Shown here: piece after piece, positions 17,732 to 25,711 of the stretch
Numbering within the stretch: position 1 is the stretch's first letter
Layout of the letters: each line of letters opens with the position of its first letter
DNA from: Streptomyces sp. Ru62
Lineage (GTDB): Bacteria; Actinomycetota; Actinomycetes; Streptomycetales; Streptomycetaceae
Assembly: GCF_002920615.1 (NCBI RefSeq)
Contig: NZ_PQSU01000008.1
Location: 186,001-250,000, forward strand
Length of the DNA stretch: 64,000 bases
Reading direction: 5' to 3'
Notes under the pieces: generated by a model
Told to the model about the DNA's origin: nothing
Seen by the model: only the letters and a program-made list of their open reading frames with translations
Databases searched by the model: none
Made by a program: the position numbers and the translations under genes

Positions 17732-18148
17732 ATGGACATCACCCCGGACAACGGTGAGGGCATCGACGTCCCGCCTGTGCACGAGGCGTACGCCAATGCA
17801 CCGGGCCTGCGCCGCGAGATGCACCAGGTGCTCGCACTCGATGCCGAGCGCGACGGCCGCCGGGCCGGGCCCGGCACCGGTTCCCCGGCCGATGCGACGG
17901 CCGCCCAACGCGCCCGACTGCTGCGCCGGGCCGCCCTCATGGACCGCCTGGCCTCGGCCACCCCCGGTCCCGGCCCGGTCGCGGCCGCCGCGGAAACCGC
18001 CGAAGAACTCGTCCTGCACGACCGCCGCCACCCCGACCTCGTGGCCGGTCCGCACCATCCCGACGCGATCACACTCGCCCACAGCCGCCGCCTCTACGTA
18101 CGCCAGGAGTACGCAGCCTGGACGGCTGCCGGGCACCCCGGAACCTGA
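17732..18148 (+). CDS. Hypothetical protein in the ATPase/tat gene group
   Basis: This 138-residue soluble protein has a perfect AGGAGGAG ribosome site that overlaps the end of the preceding gene. It is Ala/Arg-rich and mostly helical (REMHQVLALDAERDGRR, AAQRARLLRRAALMDRLA) and ends in a conserved-looking HSRRLYVRQEYAAW. No signal peptide or membrane segment is visible. I do not recognise the family. Tight coupling to the RsbW-like ATPase suggests a shared role. Confidence 0.75.
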   Translation: MDITPDNGEGIDVPPVHEAYANAPGLRREMHQVLALDAERDGRRAGPGTGSPADATAAQRARLLRRAALMDRLASATPGPGPVAAAAETAEELVLHDRRHPDLVAGPHHPDAITLAHSRRLYVRQEYAAWTAAGHPGT

Positions 18149-18202
18149 ACCGGCCCCGGCCCGGTCAGGACCAGGCTCCGAGCCGACCGGAAGAAGGAAA
18201 AC

Positions 18203-18361
18203 ATGACCAGCAACGACTGCGACACCTGGCACGTCTCCGCGCCAGCCGGCCAACCCCACTCACCTCACCTCCCCGGCCCGACCGCCGTGGGGGAACGCGC
18301 CGACCGACAACAGGAACGGTCACGCCGTATCGGCGCCGACGCGTTCGAAAGGGCGGTGTGA
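18203..18361 (+). CDS. Small ORF coupled to tatA (52 aa)
   Basis: ATG at 18203 follows an excellent AAGAAGGAAA site. The 52 residues (MTSNDCDTWHVSAPAGQP ... DAFERAV) end in a TGA that overlaps the GTG of tatA (GTGA at 18358-18361). The ribosome site and the overlap both argue that it is translated. The composition is hydrophilic, with no known family. It could be a leader that couples tatA expression to translation. Confidence 0.65.
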   Translation: MTSNDCDTWHVSAPAGQPHSPHLPGPTAVGERADRQQERSRRIGADAFERAV

Positions 18362-18645
18362 CGATGTTCCGCAACGCGCTGGAACCCTGGCACCTGCTGG
18401 TCCTGGTCGCGGTGGTGATCATGATCTTCGGCTCGAAGAAGCTGCCCGACACCGCCCGGGCGCTGGGCAAGTCCATGCGGATCCTCAAGAGCGAGGCCAA
18501 GGCGATGAAGGACGACGGCGCCTCGGACGAGGCACGCCCTGAGCCGGAGCCCGCACCGGAACCGCGGACGACCCCGGACGCTCCCACAGACGCCGCCACC
18601 GCCCGCACCACGCCCACGGACGGCACGACCGGCCACCGCGGCTGA
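18358..18645 (+). CDS. tatA: Sec-independent translocase subunit TatA
   Basis: This 95-residue protein starts at GTG 18358, overlapping the upstream small ORF; an in-frame ATG at 18364 is an equally plausible start. One N-terminal membrane helix (LLVLVAVVIMIFG) ends at the conserved F-G hinge. The amphipathic helix SKKLPDTARALGKSMRILK follows, then an acidic/Pro/Thr-rich tail. TatA oligomerises to form the twin-arginine translocation path at the membrane. It lies 146 bp before tatC. The genus usually has a housekeeping tatAC elsewhere, so this may be a second set. Confidence 0.93.
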   Translation: MTMFRNALEPWHLLVLVAVVIMIFGSKKLPDTARALGKSMRILKSEAKAMKDDGASDEARPEPEPAPEPRTTPDAPTDAATARTTPTDGTTGHRG

Positions 18646-18791
18646 GCCCGGCCCTGCCCTGCCACCTCACGGCCCTCCCCGCTCCCGGCCCTGCCGCGCC
18701 CGGCCCTCCCGGGCTGCCGGTCCGTCCGCGCGGGGGACTGCCCCAGACCGTTGGTGACCGGTCCGCCGCACGAGATGAGGAAGGACACGGC

Positions 18792-19607
18792 ATGCCCCAG
18801 TCGGTCCGCGACCAGAAGAAGGACTCCGAGCGGCGGATGCCGCTCGCGGAGCACCTTCGTGAGCTCCGCAACCGGCTCGCCAAGGCCGTCCTCGCCATCC
18901 TGCTCCTCACGGTCGCCGCGGCCTTTTCCTACAAGGGGATCATCAACTTCCTCACCAGGCCCGTACTGGCATCGGTGGGCTGCCCGACCTCATTCGCCGA
19001 TCTGGCCGGGCGGCCCACGCACACCACCTGCGCGCACATCACGATCAACGGCCTGCTCGCGCCCTTCACCCTGGCGCTGAAGGTCTCGCTGGTCGGCGGT
19101 GTCGTGCTGGCCTCTCCGGTATGGCTCTACCAACTGTGGGCGTTCGTCGCCCCCGGCCTGCACAAGCGCGAGCGGAGATACGCCTACGCGTTCGTCGGAA
19201 CGGGCGTCCCGCTGTTCCTCGGCGGCGCCTTCTTCGCCTACCACGTGCTGCCCAGGACCGCGAGGGTGTTGATCGGCCTCACACCGCACGGGGTGAACAA
19301 CCTGCTGCCGCTGGACGATCTCCTCGACCTCGTCACCCGCATGGTGGTCGTCTTCGGTCTCGCCTTCGAGATGCCGCTGCTGCTGGTGATGCTGAACCTC
19401 ACCGGAGTGCTGTCCGGTCGGCGGATGCTCGGCCGGTGGCGCGCCATGGTCGTGGGCATCACGGTCTTCTCGGCCGTGGCGACGCCGAGCACCGACCCGC
19501 TGACCATGCTGGCGCTGGCCGCGCCGATCTGGGCGCTCTACTTCGCCGCCGTCGCCGTTTCACTCCTCGGTGACCGGCGCAAGGCGCTGCGAGAGCATCC
19601 GATCTAG
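18792..19607 (+). CDS. tatC: Sec-independent translocase subunit TatC
   Basis: This 271-residue protein has six membrane helices and a strong GAGGAAGGA ribosome site. The N-terminal cytosolic signature M-P-L-A-E-H-L-R-E-L-R-N-R-L, with the invariant Glu/Arg that binds twin-arginine signals, is intact. Further family positions include the F-x-A-P-G-L-H-K-R-E-R-R loop, F-G-L-A-F-E-M-P and the late S-A-V-A-T-P-S-T-D-P segment. It forms the signal-receptor core of the Tat translocon with TatA. A nearby Tat substrate is the phosphoesterase at 13268-14269. Confidence 0.96.
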   Translation: MPQSVRDQKKDSERRMPLAEHLRELRNRLAKAVLAILLLTVAAAFSYKGIINFLTRPVLASVGCPTSFADLAGRPTHTTCAHITINGLLAPFTLALKVSLVGGVVLASPVWLYQLWAFVAPGLHKRERRYAYAFVGTGVPLFLGGAFFAYHVLPRTARVLIGLTPHGVNNLLPLDDLLDLVTRMVVVFGLAFEMPLLLVMLNLTGVLSGRRMLGRWRAMVVGITVFSAVATPSTDPLTMLALAAPIWALYFAAVAVSLLGDRRKALREHPI

Positions 19608-19862
19608 ACCAGGCACTCTCGTTCGGATCACCGGGCGGGCCAGAGGACGATGCCTGTCCTCGGTGTGCTCGCCGGCGCCGTCCACAGATCCCCTCTCGGC
19701 GCGATGATCAACAAGGGGCTGAGCCACCGCGGGCCTACGCGGCGATCACGGAAAGCAGGACGGCTGCGTGCGCGCGGTGATCCGGCCGGGCGGCCGACCG
19801 TGGCCCCCACCGGCGCTCCTTGCACCGGTTTGCCGTCTGAGCAGGTGGGGACCCGGTTGACC

Positions 19863-20810
19863 ATGAGTACTACGCCACGCCGCCGCCCGCGGACGCGGCA
19901 GAGCCGCCTCCTGCGGCTGCTGGACCGCCTGGAGCGGGAGCCCAGGGCCGACGCGCTGATCGCCACGGTCCGCAAGGGGGTGCAGGCCCTGCCGCTCGGC
20001 GACGGGCGGGATCTCCTGCACGGCAGGTGGCTGGGACACCCGGTACATCCGCTGATGGTGCAGGTGCCGATCGGCAGCTGGTTGTCGGCGGCGGTACTGG
20101 ACCTGTACCCCGGCCGCTCCCGCGAGGCGGGGCTCCTGGTCGGCGTCGGCCTGGCCTCCGCCGCGCCAGCGGCTCTGGCGGGCTGGGTCGACTGGGCGGA
20201 ACTGCACCGCCAACAGCAGCGTGTCGGACTGGTGCACGCCTTCGCGAACTCGGCGGCTGTCGGTCTGTATGCCGCCTCGCTCACCAGCCGCGTCCGAGGA
20301 CGGCACGCAGCAGGCCGGGCCTATGGCTTCCTGGGCCTGACGGCGGTCGCGCTCGGCGGCATGCTGGGCGGCCACCTGGCCTACCGCCAGGCGTCCGGCG
20401 CCAACCACGCCGAAGAGGTCCCGCACGTCGTCACTCAGGGCTGGCACCGGATCGGAACCGTGAGCGAGTTCCCGGTCGGCCGGCCGGTACGGCGCAGTGT
20501 GGACGACGTCCCGGTCCTGGTCGTCCGGGAAACCGGAGGGCAGATCCACGCCCTGGCCGAGCGCTGCAGCCACCTTGCCGGACCGCTCTCCGAAGGCACG
20601 ATCAGCGACGGATGCGTCCAGTGCCCCTGGCACGGCAGCGTCTTCCGGCTCTCGGACGGCTGGAACGTCCGCGGCCCGGCCACCGCACCGCAGCCGTCCT
20701 TCGACACCCGGATCACCGACGGCCACGTCGAGATACGACTGCGCCAACAGGACCGGGACGGGCAGGCGCCGGACGAGGTCGAAGCGGGGCAGCGACGCAC
20801 GGGCAGCTGA
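19863..20810 (+). CDS. DUF2231 membrane domain fused to a Rieske [2Fe-2S] domain
   Basis: This 315-residue protein has a hydrophobic N-terminal half (about four helices between residues 60 and 175) that matches DUF2231 (G-H-P-V-H-P-L-M-V-Q-V-P-I-G near residue 59). The C-terminal Rieske ferredoxin domain carries Cys235-x-His237 and Cys254-x-x-His257 in C-S-H-L-A-G and C-P-W-H-G. It should be a membrane-bound electron carrier facing the cytoplasm, with an unknown partner. No strong ribosome site precedes the ATG. It follows tatC by 255 bp and may be an independent unit. Confidence 0.9.
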   Translation: MSTTPRRRPRTRQSRLLRLLDRLEREPRADALIATVRKGVQALPLGDGRDLLHGRWLGHPVHPLMVQVPIGSWLSAAVLDLYPGRSREAGLLVGVGLASAAPAALAGWVDWAELHRQQQRVGLVHAFANSAAVGLYAASLTSRVRGRHAAGRAYGFLGLTAVALGGMLGGHLAYRQASGANHAEEVPHVVTQGWHRIGTVSEFPVGRPVRRSVDDVPVLVVRETGGQIHALAERCSHLAGPLSEGTISDGCVQCPWHGSVFRLSDGWNVRGPATAPQPSFDTRITDGHVEIRLRQQDRDGQAPDEVEAGQRRTGS

Positions 20811-20939
20811 CGGCTGCCGCACACGACGTCCGCACGGGCTGCCGCAGCGCACCAGAGGCAGTACGCGCCAGGACATGACCGGCTGCTGTGCGGCCACCCC
20901 GCAGCCATGGGAGGCTCCGCCACGTACACGATGGTCCGG

Positions 20940-21300
20940 CGGGCCTCCGCTGTGTGAAGCTGCTGTCTCCGACCACGGTGACGTTCGGCCCGACCACCAC
21001 CAGCTCCAGCCGCACCGCCAACTCCGGGACCGCCACGACCTGGTCGATGCGCGCCTACGACTACGTCGGCAACTGCCGCACCTCCTCGCCGGCTGTCCTC
21101 CACCAGCTACCTCGGCGGCAAGTCCCCTTCCAGCTCGGGCCATGCGTACGTCTACGTCGACGGCACCGAGGTGGCCACTGTCGACCTCAAGTCGGCAACC
21201 ACCTTGTACCGGCAGGCGATCTGGACCAGGAGCTGGTCCAGCAGCGCCAAGCACACGATCAAGAGCGTCCCGTCACAGGGGCAAGTAGGGACGGGGGACG
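20940..21300 (+). pseudogene. Remnant of a secreted, beta-rich domain protein
   Basis: Two frames together read VTFGPTTTSSSRTANSG, then AYVYVDGTEVATVDLKSA and YRQAIWTRSWSSSAKHTIK. The latter resembles the C-terminal beta domain of secreted Streptomyces hydrolases and adhesins (V-Y-V-D-G-x-x-V-x-T-V-D..Y-R-Q-x-x-W-x-x-x-W..H-T-x-K-I). There is no start, the frame changes near 21080-21110, and the terminal strand is lost. It is a decayed fragment of unknown parent. Confidence 0.55.
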
Positions 21301-21475
21301 CGGGTGCCACGGTACGAGGGCGTGCGGGAGGTGGCCGATCATCGGTCCGGCTGTCGGGATGTGCCCGTGAGGCCCTTGACCGGGTCCCGCTTCGACGGAG
21401 GATGGGCGAAGAGAGCGGTCTGCGTGGTGAAGTGTGGGCCTCTGACAACTCCGACAGCAGGGAGCGTCTCTTCCG

Positions 21476-22255
21476 ATGACCACACAGCCCGCACGCCCTG
21501 AGCGCAGCGGTCCCAAGACCGCCTCGGTCGTGGATGTCTCGCCGTTCAAGCCTTCTCTCGTCAAAGCGGTGTTCAGGGACGTGACTCCGATGCACGTCTC
21601 TCGGTCGGCCGCGTGGGCCGCCGCGTCGGTGACGCGGACAGTGCTCACGGAGATCATCGACGGCGCGAGGAGAGCGGCGGCGGAGGAGGCCCGGAAGAAG
21701 CTGATTCCCTCTGACCTTCTCTCGGCCATCGACCGGAACGTCGAGCTGGAGGTGGGGAGCAAGTGGTACGACCACAGCCCGACGTTCCAAGGCCTGACCG
21801 GTGTTCTCTACGACGCCGAGGGCATCATCGTGCCTCCTCGCAAGCGCAGCAGGTCGCGCAAACCGAGTGCTGTGGTCGGCGCCCACAGGTTCGAGGCCGG
21901 GGTCAGGAAGCTGCTGCGGAGCCAGGGGGCGACGGCCGTCCCAGCGATGGTCCGCGACCTGGACGGAATCGCGAGCGTGTTCCTGACCGACCTCGCCCGG
22001 GACGCGGCCATGGTCGTCCGCGAGGGCGGGGTTGAACGCTTCGGCACGGTCACCCCAGTGATGTCGGGCGAACCGGCCCCACTCCCGTTCCTCAAGGGTC
22101 CCCTCCCGGCCCTGTCCACCCGCAGAGGGGACGGGCGGACCATCGGCAGGGATGACATCCTGGCCGCGACCAGGATTCAGTTGTTCGGCGGCAACCTCAG
22201 GCAGCGAGCCCTCACCGAAGCCCGCGAGGTGACGCAGCACACTTCGTTCGGCTGA
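21476..22255 (+). CDS. Histone-fold doublet, H2A-like then H2B-like
   Basis: This 259-residue protein starts at ATG 21476, with GGGAG 11 nt upstream. Residues ~24-122 follow the order of histone H2A: a first helix (FKPSLVKAVFRD), a long second helix (SRSAAWAAASVTRTVLTEII, then DGARRAAAEEARKK), L-I-P-S-D-L-L-S-A-I-D-R-N-x-E-L (H2A: I-I-P-R-H-L-Q-L-A-I-R-N-D-E-E-L), and a docking-like G-V-L-Y-D-A-E-G-I-I-V-P-P-R-K. A basic linker (KRSRSRK, 124-129) follows. Residues 138-256 follow H2B: VRKLLRSQ, a long helix (GIASVFLTDLARDAAMVV), a ~40-residue insertion, then T-I-G-R-D-D-I-L-A-A-T-R and L-R-Q-R-A-L-T-E-A-R-E-V-T-Q-H-T-S (H2B: T-I-T-S-R-E-I-Q-T-A-V-R, L-A-K-H-A-V-S-E-G-T-K-A-V-T-K-Y-T-S). If the fold is correct, it packages DNA as an intramolecular dimer. 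The similarity is by eye. It stands alone beside a decayed gene. Confidence 0.8.
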   Translation: MTTQPARPERSGPKTASVVDVSPFKPSLVKAVFRDVTPMHVSRSAAWAAASVTRTVLTEIIDGARRAAAEEARKKLIPSDLLSAIDRNVELEVGSKWYDHSPTFQGLTGVLYDAEGIIVPPRKRSRSRKPSAVVGAHRFEAGVRKLLRSQGATAVPAMVRDLDGIASVFLTDLARDAAMVVREGGVERFGTVTPVMSGEPAPLPFLKGPLPALSTRRGDGRTIGRDDILAATRIQLFGGNLRQRALTEAREVTQHTSFG

Positions 22256-22452
22256 GCGGGTGCGCCCGACAGCGCCGCCCGCACCCTCGTCTGTCACCGC
22301 AGGCTCGCCGCATGAGACGGCCCCTAGGAGGCGGTGGTCCCACTGAAGGGCGGGGCCGCCGAGCGGGAGTCAGCGTCTCCGGTGGCATCGGGGCCGTACG
22401 GTCCCGGCTGTCGCGGAGTGTCCGTGCGGTGTGCTTGGTGAGAACCACATAT

Positions 22453-22468
22453 TGGATTGACCAATCCA
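22453..22468. promoter_or_regulatory. Palindromic operator upstream of the TetR gene
   Basis: TGGATTG (22453-22459) and CAATCCA (22462-22468) form a perfect 7-bp inverted repeat with a 2-bp spacer, 17 bp before the GTG of the TetR gene. The right half and its flank (ACCAATCCAGAAAAGG, 22460-22475) recur before the downstream SDR gene. It probably mediates autorepression. Confidence 0.8.
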
Positions 22469-22484
22469 GAAAAGGCCGTACAGT

Positions 22485-23066
22485 GTGAGCATGGGACGCA
22501 CCAGGGAGTTCGACGCAGACCAGGCCATCGACCGCGCGATGGACCTGTTCTGGCGCCGCGGCTACGCCGACACGTCCCTGCAGGACCTCCTCAAGGAGCT
22601 CTCGATTGGCAGTGGCAGCCTCTACGCGGCGTTCGGATCGAAGGAGCAGCTTTACGCCAGGGCCCTGGAACGCTACTGCGCACTCCAGGCCGGAGCTCTC
22701 GTGGAAAGCCTGGAGAACGCGACCGAGATCCGGCCCGCGGTGCGCCAGGTCCTCATGGGCATGATCGAAGCGGACCTGGCCGACCCCTCCCGAGGCTGCC
22801 TCGTGGTCAATGCCGCCACCGAGCGCGGCGACGACCCTGCCACCGTGGAGCGCGTCGCTGCCGCCCTGCGGCACGTCGAGTCGGCCCTGGCGGGGGCCCT
22901 GGAGCGAGCGAAGACGCGGGGCGAACTGTCGGCCGACAAGAATCCCGTGGAACTGGCCCGTTTCCTGACCACCTTCGTCCAGGGACTCCGCGTCGTCGGT
23001 CAGGCGCGTCTCGGCCGGCCCTTCACGCAGGACGCCCTGGAGACGGCCCTGCGCGTCCTGGACTAG
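22485..23066 (+). CDS. TetR/AcrR-family regulator
   Basis: This 193-residue regulator has an N-terminal HTH that reads RAMDLFWRRGYADTSL, then L-L-K-E-L-S-I-G-S-G-S-L-Y-A-A-F-G-S-K-E. It is the subclass ending A-F-G-S-K-E-x-L-Y, with a C-terminal TetR_C ligand domain containing the characteristic R-G-C-L-V-V-N-A-A-T-E. The GTG at 22485 is chosen because AAAAGG lies 9 nt upstream; ATG 22491 is the alternative. It most likely represses itself and the SDR gene through the shared operator and responds to an electrophile or small molecule; the ligand is unknown. Confidence 0.92.
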   Translation: MSMGRTREFDADQAIDRAMDLFWRRGYADTSLQDLLKELSIGSGSLYAAFGSKEQLYARALERYCALQAGALVESLENATEIRPAVRQVLMGMIEADLADPSRGCLVVNAATERGDDPATVERVAAALRHVESALAGALERAKTRGELSADKNPVELARFLTTFVQGLRVVGQARLGRPFTQDALETALRVLD

Positions 23067-23148
23067 GTCCGCCGCCTCTCCGCCGTATCGTCACCACGGT
23101 GGCGCCCGACGCGCCATCGGCACCCACTCCTGCACTCATACTTTAACA

Positions 23149-23164
23149 ACCAATCCAGAAAAGG
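23149..23164 (+). promoter_or_regulatory. Second copy of the TetR-site half plus ribosome site
   Basis: ACCAATCCAGAAAAGG is identical over 16 bp to 22460-22475. It contains one operator half (CAATCCA) and supplies the AAAAGGA ribosome site of the SDR gene, 8 nt before its ATG. The left palindrome half is not conserved here. Confidence 0.75.
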
Positions 23165-23172
23165 ATGTCGTC

Positions 23173-23967
23173 ATGGAACTGCACCTGAAGGACAAAGTCG
23201 CCGTCGTCACCGGGGCGAGCAAGGGCATCGGCCTGGCCGTCGTCGAGGCGATGAGCCGCGAGGGCGTCCGCGTCGTCGCCGGAAGCCGCAACTCCACGCC
23301 CGAACTCGACGCGCTGCGCGACACCTACGACGTCACCGTCGTCCAGGTCGACCTCTCCACCGCCGAGGGAGCCGAAACCCTGGTCCGGCACGCCACGGAA
23401 CAGCACCACCGGATCGACATCCTCGTCAACAACCTCGGCGCCGGCGAACCGCGCAACGGATTCCTCGAGATCGACGACGCGGAATGGCGACGGATCTTCG
23501 ATCTGACCTTCTTCAGCGCCGTGCGCACCAGCCGTGCCGCGCTGCCCCACCTCATGAGGGCCGACGGTGCGGCGATCGTCAACATCAGCTCGATCAACGC
23601 ACGGCTCCCCTTCCCGATGGTCGTGGACTACTCAGCCGCCAAGGCCGCGCTGACCAACCTCAACAAGTCCCTGTCCGAGGAGTTCGCACCACGCGGCGTC
23701 CGCGTCAACGCGATCTCCCCCGGACCGGTCCGCACACCCTTCTGGACGGCGCCGGGTGGCTTCGCCGATGCCACGGCAGCGGCCGCCGGCACCACGGCCC
23801 AGGAGGCGCTCGACGTGGTGGTGCCCCAGAGCATGGGCATCAGCACGGGCCGGATCACCGAACCGCACGAAGTCGCCGACCTCGCCCTCTTCCTGGCCTC
23901 ACCACTGGCCGCCAACATCACCGGCACCGAGATCCTCATCGACGGCGGACAGACCAAGACACTCTGA
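23173..23967 (+). CDS. Short-chain dehydrogenase/reductase (SDR)
   Basis: This 264-residue classical SDR has the NAD(P)-binding T-G-A-S-K-G-I-G at residues ~14-21, N-N-L-G-A-G at ~90, a catalytic Ser in N-I-S-S-I-N, and Y-S-A-A-K with the catalytic Tyr and Lys. It has a P-G-P-V-R-T loop and ends in G-T-E-I-L-I-D-G-G-Q. A basic residue after the first Gly motif hints at NADP. The substrate is unknown. It is probably controlled by the TetR regulator 107 bp upstream. Confidence 0.95.
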   Translation: MELHLKDKVAVVTGASKGIGLAVVEAMSREGVRVVAGSRNSTPELDALRDTYDVTVVQVDLSTAEGAETLVRHATEQHHRIDILVNNLGAGEPRNGFLEIDDAEWRRIFDLTFFSAVRTSRAALPHLMRADGAAIVNISSINARLPFPMVVDYSAAKAALTNLNKSLSEEFAPRGVRVNAISPGPVRTPFWTAPGGFADATAAAAGTTAQEALDVVVPQSMGISTGRITEPHEVADLALFLASPLAANITGTEILIDGGQTKTL

Positions 23968-24412
23968 GGCACCACTGGCGCAAGGCCGGCCGCGACGGGG
24001 ACACGGCACGGCCGTCACCAGGATGCACGCCGGCCCCATGGCCGTCGAGGCACTGCGATATCCCGACCAGGCCTCTGAGCTACCAGCGGTCGCCTGCGCA
24101 CTTGCACCGGCGGCACCGTGACCGGCCGACAACGCCGGCCACGGCGGGATTCTTGTCGAGCGGCGGCAGCAACGGCGTGACATCGCTGCGGCTGCCGCGG
24201 TCAGGGACACCACGAACGCGATGGCCCGCTTACCGCTGCGCATTGACCACCTTGACCAGGAAGTCTGGGCAATGCCCACCCACCGTCTTGACCGCCAGCG
24301 GCGACCGTCGCGGATCTGACGGCCGTCACGCTCCACCACCCTCAGCACCGGACGGACCAGTGCTGAAAGCTCGTCACACGATCTTTTGGCCTCAGAGAGG
24401 AAGCACCGATGC
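23968..24412. other. Region without a recognised gene
   Basis: 445 bp after the SDR gene. No frame carries a family motif or a ribosome site. It separates convergent genes. Confidence 0.5.
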
Positions 24413-25012
24413 TCACTTCTCGGAGTCGGACCAAGTCGCCACAAGTGCCCGCTGATCTGGAAAGCGGGGACCGGAGAGTATCTCCTGGGTGGGTTCACCG
24501 TTGAGCCAACACACCTGCTCGGGGGCGCCGTCGCCAGTGTCGAACAGGCAGCAGACTCCTCCGCTGTCGGCGGTGAGGTCGGTGAACGCCTTGCGAATGT
24601 TGGCCGACCGCGCAAACAGGCGGCTCATCCCCGATGTCGCTGCCCAGCACTCCACCGACGTGTAGCCAGGGTGCAGAAGGGACTTGAACCGGATCGTCGC
24701 GTAGATGTACCCGATCCGGATGCGCCCGTCCGCCTCGGGTTCAGGACCGTTCGTCTGCGCGAACTCACGCAGTGCATCATCGACGTCGAACATGAGGGAC
24801 GTGTCGAGTTCGAGCGTGCTGCTCGTGGAGCAGTCGACCGGCTCGCTCTTGAAACGGGACGTGAACGGGAGGACGATCCGCTCACCGCCGGGCAGGGTGA
24901 CCTCAAGCGGCGAAACGTAACGGGCCGGTGGCGCCAGCTCGGCCAGATTGGCCAATGCCCTGGCGACATTCCGAGGACGCAGATAGATGTCGTAGCCGTA
25001 GACCAGCCCCAC
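24413..25012 (-). CDS. Conserved hypothetical protein
   Basis: This 199-residue soluble protein has a GTG start at 25012, 4 nt after GGAGG; an upstream in-frame ATG at 25039 is possible. It begins MGLVYGYDIYLRPRNVARAL and has alternating beta/helix stretches (EVTLPGGERIVLPFTSRFK, IRIGYIYATIRFKSLL). There are two adjacent Cys (GGVCCLFDTGDG) near residue 155. It has the compositional look of a normal gene, but I know no family. It may be an immunity-type or regulatory protein, which is speculation. Confidence 0.7.
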   Translation of the reverse strand: MGLVYGYDIYLRPRNVARALANLAELAPPARYVSPLEVTLPGGERIVLPFTSRFKSEPVDCSTSSTLELDTSLMFDVDDALREFAQTNGPEPEADGRIRIGYIYATIRFKSLLHPGYTSVECWAATSGMSRLFARSANIRKAFTDLTADSGGVCCLFDTGDGAPEQVCWLNGEPTQEILSGPRFPDQRALVATWSDSEK

Positions 25013-25063
25013 ATTTCCTCCCGCCCTGGATCGAACCACACCCTCTCACGACCCGCCCATTGG

Positions 25064-25125
25064 GCGGCAGGACTTGCGGCGGCCCTCGACAACACACCGT
25101 TCTCCGCGCGGCAGGACTTGCGGCG
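25064..25125. repeat. 18-bp direct repeat, 44 bp apart
   Basis: GCGGCAGGACTTGCGGCG occurs at 25064-25081 and again at 25108-25125. The surrounding region (25040-25320) contains a plus-strand frame with a protein-like tail (ending GLKAASYELGRPYWN) that has no start or known family. Confidence 0.85.
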
Positions 25126-25327
25126 CGAGCCGACAAGCCGACGCCCTGGAAGCGGAAGCAGGCCCGCACCGCCCCGCACCTCGGGGCGCTCTCCGACCTG
25201 CGCAAGCACGGCTCGGCGGAGAACGGCGGACAGGTCCCGGGTGGGGACACGCTGCGCAACCCGACGCCCATGGGCCTGAAGGCCGCCTCCTACGAGCTGG
25301 GACGGCCGTACTGGAACTGATGGCCTG

Positions 25328-25480
25328 GCGCGACCGCTCACCGCCCTGTTCACCACCGACGTCCTCGCTACGCTCGGCACCCTGGGCGCCCTGCTCCACC
25401 TCAACGCCCGTATTCCTGGGGAAGTCTCGCTCATCGGCTTCGACGAGGCGGAGAAGCCCGGGGTGGCGCTCGCGGGCCGG
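25328..25480 (+). pseudogene. LacI-family regulator fragment
   Basis: The plus strand reads LTALFTTDVLATLGTLGAL, then IPGEVSLIGFDEAE. This is the ligand-domain signature of LacI/GalR repressors (T-A-x-F-x-x-x-D-x-x-A-x-G-x-x-x-A-L..I-P-x-D-V-S-L-I-G-F-D-D). The N-terminal HTH and the rest of the domain are absent. About 50 residues remain. Confidence 0.65.
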
Positions 25481-25711
25481 GCCGGGGGGCCGGGCAGCTG
25501 GGTGTGCCCATCGGCAGCAGATCCGGTCGGGCGCGTGCGGCCCGCTGGACGCGTGGTTCACGAGACCGGTGACATTGCCGGTCCCGTCATGCCCCCCGAC
25601 CGTCGACAGTGACACCGCCAGCCCCATGGCGGTGTCCTTCGGCCGTCGGACGCGTGTGCGTGCCGACGTAGCCGAACGGGCAGCTCGCCGCGACAGAGAG
25701 GACGACTCGTC

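Noticed and set aside
19746..21254. A 502-residue minus-strand frame
   Set aside because: It lies opposite the Rieske/DUF2231 gene, whose motifs are unambiguous.
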